8,714 nucleotides of DNA from a bacterium (lineage in GTDB: Bacteria; Spirochaetota; Spirochaetia; JABEVK01). The DNA lies in NCBI GenBank assembly GCA_021781625.1, contig JAJXWL010000060.1:1-8714 (forward strand), given 5' to 3'. The position numbers were made by a program, and so were the translations under genes. Shown here piece by piece: positions 1 through 6,305 of this stretch (position 1 is its first letter; the number at the start of each line of letters is the position of its first letter). The notes beneath the pieces were generated by a model. That model was not told the DNA's origin. It searched no databases and worked only from the letters and a program-made list of their open reading frames with translations.

Positions 1-1158
1 AATTTCCAGAAAGAAATCCCGGATTTTCTCGATTTCTTCATCCACCCAGGTTTTTTCGGAAAACCGAATGTGTACGGTCAAGGACCGCACTAACGTCAAG
101 TTTTGAGGAGGTTGAACCGAATTCACCATAAAGGTATGCTTTTCGTCTTCCCGAACTTCTATACGGCCTGTAAAACCAAGGATCGCATCGTTCACTAACA
201 AGGGCTCTGCTTTTTCAAGGGCTTTTTGAAAAACCAAAATAGGTATTGAACCACGAAAGTCTTCTAAAACCGCTGTACACATTTTTTTCCCGGTTTTAGA
301 AAACTTCACCGAGACATCTCGTAAAAAACCCAAAACTTGGTCCGATTTGTCTTTCGGAGTGGACTGTGGATCGTTCAAATTGACTGTAGATGTTTGTTTC
401 CACTGTTCGTACCAGGGGTCTAAGGGGTGTCCAGAGACAAACAATCCCAGGTTCTTTTTTTCATAGTCGAGCAATTCTTTAGCCGGCCATTCAGGAAAAG
501 GTATCAATTCGAGAACGGGTAGGCTATCGGGTTCGCTGTCAAAAAGGCCACTTTGGCCGAAGGCAACTTCTTCTTTTCGTTTGTTCACCCAATCCAGCAT
601 TTTTTCGAGATTATGATTCAGGGTTGCTCGGTTAGGACCCAACCCGTCAAAAATACCGCATTGTATCCCTGTTTCGAGGACACGTTTATTGACGGCTTTG
701 AGGTCGATTCTTTCCAAGAAATCCTGAAAACTGGTAAAGAGACCCCCTTTCTTTCGTGCCGAAAGGATCTCTTCGACAGCTCCTTCTCCAATATTTTTAA
801 CACCTTGAAGGCCAAAGATGATTTTATTTTCGAGGACGGTGAACAACCGTTCGCTCGTATTGACATGAGGCGGGAGTATGCTGATCCCTAATGTTTTTGC
901 CTCGAGCATATAGGACACCATTTTGTCCTGATTATTCATCTCGTTGGTCAGGTTAGCGGCCATGTATTCGGCAGGGAAGTGGGCTTTCAAATAGGCGGTC
1001 TTATAGGCTAAGACCGAATAGGCGGCGGCATGGCTTTTATTAAAACCGTAATCCGCAAAGGGAACCAGGTAGTCAAAAATATGTTTGGCGGTTTCACGGT
1101 CATAGCCCTTTTTGGCAGCCCCTTCCAGAAAGAGGGCTTCTTGTTTGGCCATTTCCTC
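1..1158 (-). CDS. dnaE: DNA polymerase III alpha subunit, C-terminal part in the -1 frame (runs off the window)
   Basis: This is the continuation of dnaE in the -1 frame: 386 codons with no stop, from GAG at 1158 to the window edge. Joined to the first 757 codons it gives 1143 residues, so only a short C-terminal piece should lie outside. In joined numbering it has the conserved 'YGFNKSHAAAYS' near 794-805, a helix-hairpin-helix at about 873-900 (GLQGVKNIGEG), a candidate beta-clamp binding motif QSGLF at 959-963 (compare QADMF in E. coli), and an OB-fold region at about 1032-1110. It has no start codon or ribosome binding site of its own where it begins. The first ATG in this frame (1152) lies inside a conserved motif, so independent translation is unlikely. 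The coding sequence shows no further frame break, which argues against an old decaying pseudogene. Confidence 0.9.
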
Positions 1159-3428
1159 TTTTTTTTCTTACCCATTACGCGGCGTAATAGGTCAGCTCCA
1201 CCCAAAGAGTATCCTCCGATGATTCGAGCGACTTCCATGACCTGTTCTTGGTAAACAATAACGCCATAGGTGTCTTTTAGGCACTCTTTGAGGTCGGGGT
1301 GAAGCCATTTGATCGAATTCGGGTTTTGTTTTCCTTGAATAAAGTTGGGGATTTCTTCCATGGGGCCTGGTCGATATAGAGCATTTAAAGCGATTAAGTC
1401 CTCAATATTGGACGGTTTGGCTTGCTTTAACGTCTTTTGCATACCCACCGATTCAAATTGAAAGACCGAGGATGACTTACCCTCACTCAACATTTCAAAG
1501 GTTTGAGGATCGTCTTCGGGGATATCCTCTTCGTTCAGGTGTATCCCCTTTCGTTCGATGAGACGTAAGGTATTGCGAATCAAGGTGAGGGTAGCTAAGC
1601 CTAAGAAGTCCATTTTGACCAAGCCGCACTCTTCCAACTGTTCCATGGTAAACTGCGTGGTGATCTGACCCGTTTTCGGGTCACGGTAAAGTGGCACAAA
1701 GTCAGTCAGCTTGCTTTTCCCGATCACGACACCGGCTGCGTGGGTACTGGTGTGACGAGATAGGCCTTCTAAGCGTAGGGCGGTGTCGAAGAGTTCTTGG
1801 TATTTCCCGCCTTGACGGTAAAAGGTCAGGAGTTGATCCTGGTTTTCTTGCCACCCATTCTCCACGTATTTGGGGTCTAGGGGCTCGGACAGGAGAACTT
1901 TTAATTTGATTTTGGGGTCTTTGGGAACTAAAGACGAGAGGTGGTTAGATTCGGCAAAGCTGAACCCCAGCACTCGCGCCACATCCTTGAGAACAGCTTT
2001 CGCTTTTAGGGTTCCAAAAGTGATGATCTGACCTACTTTATCTTCACCATAATGCTCAGTGACGTAGTCGACGACCTCTTGGCGGCGATCCATACAAAAG
2101 TCGACGTCAAAGTCAGGCATCGAAATTCGTTCAGGGTTCAAAAACCGCTCAAACAGAAGTTTGTACTTGAGGGGGTCGATATCTGTGATGCGCAAGGCAT
2201 AGGCGACAATCGAGCCCGCCCCCGAACCTCGTCCTGGACCGACTGGGATATCGTGGTTTTTGGCCCAACCGATAAAGTCTGCGACGATAAGAAAGTAACC
2301 CACAAAGTCCATCGAGATAATTATGGATAGCTCGTAATCCAGGCGGTTGATAATTTCCGGGGTAAGCGTGGCATAACGCTTCTTCAAGCCGTTATTGGCC
2401 TCCCACACGAAATACTGAGTGACTGTCAGCTCTAAGCGTTCGTGAGCTTGTGGCGTTTTTAAGTGAGGACGAAGCCTTTCCGCGTAGGCAAGGATCTCTT
2501 GGGGATCTTTTTGTGAAAAATCCTCCGGGACTTCAAATTTCGGTAAGAGTGGTCCGGGGAGTTTCATCTCCATCGAACAGGCTTCGGCAATTTTGAGGGT
2601 GTTTTCGAGGGCTTCAGGGACATGAGAAAATAATCTCGCCATTTCTTCGGGGGATTTGACATAGTATTCACCCCCTCCAAAGGTCATCCGTTTCAAGTCT
2701 GTCTTTTTTTTGCCTGTACCAATACACAGCAAAGTGTCTTGGGCATCGGAGTCTTCCGGGTCGATGTAGTGACTGTCATTGGTGGCGACCAGGGGAACGT
2801 TCAACTCACGGCTCAGCTCGATTAAAACCGCATTCACCTGTTTTTGTTCATCGAGCCCATGGTCCTGAAGTTCAAAGTAATAGTTTTCTGGACCGTAAAG
2901 TTCTTGAAATTCTTTTGCCCGTTTTTTAGCCTCCTCGATTTTGCCACTTAAGATCAAACGAGGAATTTCGCCTGCCAGACAAGCCGACAAGCAAATGAGC
3001 CCCTCGTGGTGTTGCGTGAGCAAGTCCCAGTCGACTCGGGGTTTGTAATAAAAGCCCTCGGTGTATCCTGCACTAGAAAGAAGAGAGAGGTTGTGGTAGC
3101 CCACATCCGACTTAGCTAGCAAAATCAAATGGGTGTAGCGGTGTTCATTTTCATCCTTTTCACGCGAAAACCGACTCCCGGGGGCAACATACAACTCACA
3201 ACCGATGATGGGCTTAAGACCAGCCGCTTTGGCCTCTTTCCAAAATTTGAGGGCTCCAAATAAGTTGCCGTGATCGGTAATGGCGATCGCGGGTAGTCCA
3301 AGACTTTTCGCTTTTTTCACGAGCTGGGAAACATTGGCCGCGCCGTCGAGTAAAGAGAAATCGGTATGGCAATGTAGGGGAACGTAAAGTGGGGGGCGAG
3401 TTTGGTCTTGGAGAGGGAGGTCACTCAT
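1008..3428 (-). CDS. dnaE: DNA polymerase III alpha subunit, N-terminal part ending in a frameshift
   Basis: Catalytic subunit of the replicative DNA polymerase. The zero frame reads 757 residues of normal DnaE, then 49 off-frame residues to a TAG. The N-terminal PHP domain has the likely metal-binding set H19, H21, D28, H52, E77, H99, C149, D217 and H219. The polymerase core shows GPGRGSGAGS at 397-406, PDFDVDF with likely catalytic D441 and D443, and the third acidic residue D607 in MDFLGL. The ATG overlaps the stop of the upstream arginase gene (ATGA), and AGGAG lies 10 bases upstream. The frame is lost at the lysine codons 754-757 of the 'RRVMGKKKK' motif. Replicative DnaE proteins are usually about 1150-1200 residues, so the 806-residue product is not a complete enzyme. 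The family call is certain. Whether the break is real is not. Confidence 0.95.
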   Translation of the reverse strand: MSDLPLQDQTRPPLYVPLHCHTDFSLLDGAANVSQLVKKAKSLGLPAIAITDHGNLFGALKFWKEAKAAGLKPIIGCELYVAPGSRFSREKDENEHRYTHLILLAKSDVGYHNLSLLSSAGYTEGFYYKPRVDWDLLTQHHEGLICLSACLAGEIPRLILSGKIEEAKKRAKEFQELYGPENYYFELQDHGLDEQKQVNAVLIELSRELNVPLVATNDSHYIDPEDSDAQDTLLCIGTGKKKTDLKRMTFGGGEYYVKSPEEMARLFSHVPEALENTLKIAEACSMEMKLPGPLLPKFEVPEDFSQKDPQEILAYAERLRPHLKTPQAHERLELTVTQYFVWEANNGLKKRYATLTPEIINRLDYELSIIISMDFVGYFLIVADFIGWAKNHDIPVGPGRGSGAGSIVAYALRITDIDPLKYKLLFERFLNPERISMPDFDVDFCMDRRQEVVDYVTEHYGEDKVGQIITFGTLKAKAVLKDVARVLGFSFAESNHLSSLVPKDPKIKLKVLLSEPLDPKYVENGWQENQDQLLTFYRQGGKYQELFDTALRLEGLSRHTSTHAAGVVIGKSKLTDFVPLYRDPKTGQITTQFTMEQLEECGLVKMDFLGLATLTLIRNTLRLIERKGIHLNEEDIPEDDPQTFEMLSEGKSSSVFQFESVGMQKTLKQAKPSNIEDLIALNALYRPGPMEEIPNFIQGKQNPNSIKWLHPDLKECLKDTYGVIVYQEQVMEVARIIGGYSLGGADLLRRVMGKKKKRKWPNKKPSFWKGLPKRAMTVKPPNIFLTTWFPLRITVLIKAMPPPIRS
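1117..1138 (-). other. Possible RNA hairpin downstream of the dnaE slippery run
   Basis: In the dnaE mRNA the arm AGCCC-(T)-CTT can pair with AAG-GGGCT across a TCTGG loop, giving 8 base pairs with one bulged T. It starts 19 bases after the slippery heptamer, farther than the usual 5-9 bases for a stimulatory structure. Such a short stem can also occur by chance in coding sequence. Confidence 0.3.
1158..1166 (-). other. A8-G slippery run at the dnaE frame break
   Basis: On the coding strand the lysine codons read AAG AAA AAA AAG, a run of 8 A followed by G. The last seven bases form A_AAA_AAG in the correct phase for tandem -1 slippage: AAA and AAG re-pair on AAA and AAA, and the next codon becomes GAG. 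This restores the family sequence KKKK-EEMAKQ exactly. Adding one A, by transcriptional slippage or by correcting a sequencing error, gives the same protein. E. coli dnaX uses the same heptamer. No AGGAG-like stimulator is visible about 10 bases upstream, which weakens the programmed-frameshift reading. Confidence 0.6.
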
Positions 3429-4324
3429 AAAATTGTTGCTCCTAATAGGCTTCTAATCATGGCAACGGCGACTTTCGCCGTCTGATTTTTTAGGTCTAAA
3501 ATAGGGTTAACTTCAACGACATCGGCACTGGTGACGCGCTGAGTTTCAGCAAGGCTTTCCATCAACAAATGAAGTTCTCGGTACGTCAGCCCTCCTGGCA
3601 CGGGAGTTCCTACGCCCGGAGCCGTCCCTGGGTCCAAAACGTCGATATCTAAGCTAACATGCCATTCGGTCAACCTGTCCATCGTTTCACGGACTCGACG
3701 GATGACTTCTGCCATCCCCCAGCGGTCAATGTCAGCCATGGTCATAACTTTAACGCCAGCCTGCTTGAGGTTGAGCTTTTCACCCGGGTCAAGGTCGCGA
3801 ACACCGACCAAAACGACTTGATGGGGGTGAATTTTAGGAGCAGGCCCGTAAAGCTGGGTGAGCAGGGGGTGGCCCCAGCCGCAAGACGCCGCGAGGCTCA
3901 TTCCATGAATGTTCCCGGAGGGACTAGTTTCTGGGGTGTTGAAGTCGGCGTGGGCATCAATCCAGATGACTCCCCAGGGCTTTTGCCCATAAAACGCCTT
4001 CAGTCCCGCCAGACTACCAATGGCCAAGGAATGATCCCCGCCTAAAACCAGGGGGAACGCTCCCTCCTGGCAGGCCGCTTCAACTCGTGCGGCCAAGGAT
4101 AAACACACCTCGGCAACAGGTTCGAGAAACCGTACCTGGGGGTCGCCAGACTCTCGGTGTTCGGCAATGGGGATGGGAACGAGCAAAGGGTCTTCTTCTA
4201 ACTCATGTCCCATAGCGCTCAGGGTTTCTTTAAGACCGGCCCTTCTGAGGGCCGTGGGTCCAAGATCTACCCCTCTTAAATTCGCACCAAAGTCGAGAGG
4301 CACATCTAAGAGACGGATTCTCAT
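3425..4324 (-). CDS. rocF: Arginase (L-arginine amidinohydrolase)
   Basis: Cytoplasmic manganese enzyme that splits L-arginine into ornithine and urea. The 299-residue length matches bacterial arginases. Ureohydrolase motifs appear in order: GGDHS at 95-99, DAHADFN at 123-129, the arginase-type substrate loop ETSPSGNIHGM at 132-142, SLDIDVLDP at 224-232, and GVGTPVPGG then EVNPILD. Likely Mn ligands are H98, D123, H125, D127, D226 and D228; E271 and H140 fit the catalytic positions. The substrate loop favours arginase over agmatinase. The frame stays open upstream to a TTG at 4411, but the extra 29 residues do not look like the family, whereas 'MRIRLLDVPLDFGANLRGVDLGP' is the typical arginase N-terminus, so ATG 4324 was chosen. 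No Shine-Dalgarno precedes it; a -10 box does. The stop overlaps the dnaE start. Confidence 0.93.
   Translation of the reverse strand: MRIRLLDVPLDFGANLRGVDLGPTALRRAGLKETLSAMGHELEEDPLLVPIPIAEHRESGDPQVRFLEPVAEVCLSLAARVEAACQEGAFPLVLGGDHSLAIGSLAGLKAFYGQKPWGVIWIDAHADFNTPETSPSGNIHGMSLAASCGWGHPLLTQLYGPAPKIHPHQVVLVGVRDLDPGEKLNLKQAGVKVMTMADIDRWGMAEVIRRVRETMDRLTEWHVSLDIDVLDPGTAPGVGTPVPGGLTYRELHLLMESLAETQRVTSADVVEVNPILDLKNQTAKVAVAMIRSLLGATIL
3439..3443 (-). promoter_or_regulatory. Ribosome binding site of dnaE inside the arginase gene
   Basis: AGGAG ends 10 bases before the dnaE ATG and lies in the last codons of the arginase gene. The spacing is slightly long. Together with the ATGA stop-start overlap it indicates translational coupling. 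Confidence 0.6.
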
Positions 4325-4330
4325 GGCCTC

Positions 4331-4360
4331 AGTATAGGACAGCTTGTGGGTCTGTGCCAG
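4331..4360 (-). promoter_or_regulatory. Promoter of the arginase-dnaE operon, likely leaderless
   Basis: CTGGCA (4360-4355, 4 of 6 matches to the -35 consensus), an 18-base spacer, then TATACT (4336-4331, 5 of 6 matches to the -10). The -10 ends 6 bases before the arginase ATG, which puts the expected transcription start on or next to the start codon. The -35 is weak. The promoter call depends on the arginase start at 4324. Confidence 0.5.
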
Positions 4361-4399
4361 AGTTTTCAAGAACGAAAAAGGGAGGGAGACGCTAAGAAT

Positions 4400-4428
4400 T
4401 TGCCAAGTCAAGCTGAATGCAGTATAAA
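4400..4428 (+). promoter_or_regulatory. Promoter of the peptide importer operon, likely leaderless
   Basis: TTGCCA (4400-4405, 5 of 6), a 17-base spacer, then TATAAA (4423-4428, 5 of 6): a near-consensus housekeeping sigma promoter. The ATG at 4434 follows after only 5 bases, so transcription should start at or beside the start codon. The in-frame stop TAA at 4425-4427 lies inside the -10 box, so the gene cannot start farther upstream and no Shine-Dalgarno site can fit. Confidence 0.7.
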
Positions 4429-4448
4429 CGCTTATGCGTAAGCGGTTT
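4426..4448. repeat. Inverted repeat over the start of the binding-protein gene, candidate operator
   Basis: CGCTTA (4429-4434) and TAAGCG (4439-4444) are perfect inverted arms around TGCG. AAA (4426-4428) and TTT (4446-4448) extend the symmetry with one unpaired G. It covers the end of the -10 box, the expected transcription start and the ATG, a position where a bound repressor would block transcription. In a leaderless mRNA the left arm would mostly not be transcribed, so a DNA operator is more likely than an RNA hairpin. No regulator gene is in the window. Confidence 0.45.
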
Positions 4449-6263
4449 CAGTTGCTGAAAGTGATGAGCCTGGCCGTGGTGGGGGCTGTGGTGACCTCGT
4501 GTGGGCCTGGACTTCCCGAAATGACCAGAGCCCAGGTTCAAGCCTACTTGGCCAAGCCCCATAATTCCCTCTGGAAAAAAACCGTAGAACGCCCCGGCGG
4601 GGGGCCTTATCAAAAGGGGGTGCCAGGGGGAACCTGGCGAACTTTCTTGTCGCAAGACCCAAAGTCCTTTAGCCCTCTCCATGAGCAGGACAGTGAAACG
4701 GCCGCAGTGGTTGGTCCGTTGTCCGATAGCCTGTTAGAATACGACGTCTATACCCGTTCGTGGCGACCCAACGCCGCGTCGTATCACGTTAGCGTGAATA
4801 CAGCATCCCAAACCCTCGACATCACCTTTACCCTGAGGTCAGATTTATGGTGGACGAGCTTAGCGGACCCCCAAAAGAAGGTCCCCGTCACCTCGGATGA
4901 TGTCGTGTTTTGGTACAATGAGATTGAAGGCAACCCCGAGCTTCAACAATCGGGGTACGCAGGGCAGTTTGTTCAGATGCCCGATGGGTCCCAGAAACGT
5001 ATTACCATTCAGAAAATTGATGAACGTTCTTTTGTTTTTCATTACCCTCGGATCGTGGCTATGCCCGAATTATCCAGCAATATGGAATTTGGCCCTCGCT
5101 ATGTCTTTGAACCCGTCTTGAAAGCTCAAGGGCCTGCCGGTGTGCTCAAACTTTGGACCATCGATACCGATCCCCGTACTTTGCCGTCCATGGGACCCTA
5201 TTACCTTGCCGCTTACCATCCCGGCTTGGGGGTAAGTCTGGTCCGTAACCCCTGGTACTGGAAGCATGACCGCTTTGGCCAGCGAATCCCCTATATTTCC
5301 ACGATCGAAAATAAGATTCTCCCCAACGTTGAGACCGTTAAACTCAAATTCTTATCCGGGGATTTAGATTCGTATAGCTTGCGTCCGCAAGACCTTTCAG
5401 ACCTGGTCTCGGCACCCCACCGTGACTTTACCGTGTATTCCGCAGGACCAAGTTTGGGGGCCCAGTTTTTTAGCTGGAATCAAAACCCCCGCAATAGCGG
5501 AAAACCCTTTTACTCGTGGTTTACTCAGACCAGATTCCGTCAGGCCATGAGCTGTTTTTTCAATCGACAACGGGTGATTGATCAAGTGTATCGTGGACTG
5601 GCAGAACCCGCCCTGTGGTTCTTTGCCAAACCCAATCCGTTCTTTGACCCAGCCATCCAGCAAACGTACCTTTATAACCCTCAAAGGGGACTAAAACTTT
5701 TAGCAGAAATAGGAATTCGCCCCGGTCCTGATGGACGTTTGCGCGATGCCCAAGGTCACGTGATTGCCTTTACCTTAACCGTCAACAACGAAAGCAATTT
5801 GCCCATCGACATTGCCAACGTTTATGCGGATGAGCTCAAGAAAGTGGGAATCACGCTGACGGTGCGTCCCTTGGATTTTCAAAAAATCGTCGACAGCCTT
5901 TTAAAAACGTATGACTGGCAAATGATTTTGATTGGCTTATCGGGGGCGAATTACTTTCCGACAGAGGGTGATAACGTTTGGTTATCTCAGGGAAATCTGC
6001 ACCTTTGGTACCCTCTGCAAAAAAAACCGGCAACTCCCTGGGAAGCCCAGTTGGATAAACTGTACTGGGAAGGTTATGCCACTCGTGATAAGGCTAAAGC
6101 CCAGAAGATTTGGAATCGCTTTCAGCGTATCATTTTGCAAGAGGTTCCCCTCTTGTATACCGTGTACCCCGAAGTCTTTCGTGCGGTACGAAACCGCTGG
6201 GGCAATGTCGCGGTCGATAACGTGGGGGCTCCAGATATGAATTATGTGTATTTGAAGCCTTAA
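4434..6263 (+). CDS. Peptide-type ABC transporter substrate-binding lipoprotein (family 5)
   Basis: Extracytoplasmic binding protein that delivers ligand to the permease pair encoded next. The 609 residues fit the DppA/OppA family. The N-terminus is a lipoprotein signal: basic MRKR, a hydrophobic stretch, and a lipobox VTSC with Cys23 as the predicted lipidation site. The mature protein has the family pattern: GTWRTFLSQDPKSFSPL near the start of the domain, 'SDDVVFWYNEI' at about 155-165, and the C-terminal 'VPLLYTVYPEVFRAVRNRWGN'. The ATG at 4434 is the first possible start because of an in-frame TAA in the -10 box; a later ATG at 4464 would remove the basic part of the signal and also lacks a Shine-Dalgarno. 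Family 5 proteins bind peptides, nickel, sugars or other ligands. The peptide assignment rests on the operon layout, and the true substrate is unknown. Confidence 0.92.
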   Translation: MRKRFQLLKVMSLAVVGAVVTSCGPGLPEMTRAQVQAYLAKPHNSLWKKTVERPGGGPYQKGVPGGTWRTFLSQDPKSFSPLHEQDSETAAVVGPLSDSLLEYDVYTRSWRPNAASYHVSVNTASQTLDITFTLRSDLWWTSLADPQKKVPVTSDDVVFWYNEIEGNPELQQSGYAGQFVQMPDGSQKRITIQKIDERSFVFHYPRIVAMPELSSNMEFGPRYVFEPVLKAQGPAGVLKLWTIDTDPRTLPSMGPYYLAAYHPGLGVSLVRNPWYWKHDRFGQRIPYISTIENKILPNVETVKLKFLSGDLDSYSLRPQDLSDLVSAPHRDFTVYSAGPSLGAQFFSWNQNPRNSGKPFYSWFTQTRFRQAMSCFFNRQRVIDQVYRGLAEPALWFFAKPNPFFDPAIQQTYLYNPQRGLKLLAEIGIRPGPDGRLRDAQGHVIAFTLTVNNESNLPIDIANVYADELKKVGITLTVRPLDFQKIVDSLLKTYDWQMILIGLSGANYFPTEGDNVWLSQGNLHLWYPLQKKPATPWEAQLDKLYWEGYATRDKAKAQKIWNRFQRIILQEVPLLYTVYPEVFRAVRNRWGNVAVDNVGAPDMNYVYLKP

Positions 6264-6292
6264 ACAGAGACCTTCGTCCTGTAATTTTGGTT

Positions 6293-6302
6293 GAGGGGAG
6301 GG
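6293..6302 (+). promoter_or_regulatory. Ribosome binding site that fixes the first permease start at GTG
   Basis: A purine run, GAGGGGAGGG, sits just upstream of GTG 6306, with its GGAG core 5 bases away. The run overlaps the TTG at 6291 that would give a 5-residue longer protein, so GTG 6306 is the better start. Confidence 0.65.
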
Positions 6303-6305
6303 ATT

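Noticed and set aside
553..891. Plus-strand 112-codon open frame
   Set aside because: It lies wholly antisense to the -1 frame of dnaE, which encodes clear conserved DnaE sequence, and it has no recognisable protein features.
3659..4045. Plus-strand 128-codon open frame
   Set aside because: It is antisense to the arginase gene and mirrors its conserved motifs; there is no independent support.
4363..4378. TTTTC-6-GAAAA inverted repeat between the two divergent promoters
   Set aside because: Only 5 bases per arm in a low-complexity A/T stretch; too short to call an operator alone.
4325..4411. Longer arginase starting at TTG 4411
   Set aside because: The added 29 residues do not match arginase N-termini, TTG has no ribosome site, and a -10 box lies inside the extension.
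4594..4632. G-rich stretch near the 5' end of the binding-protein gene as a G-quadruplex
   Set aside because: It has three long G runs but no fourth clear GGG run, and it is explained by Gly/Pro codons.
6264..6305. Hairpin or terminator between the binding-protein gene and dppB
   Set aside because: No stable stem and no T run are visible; the gap is best read as the dppB ribosome site.
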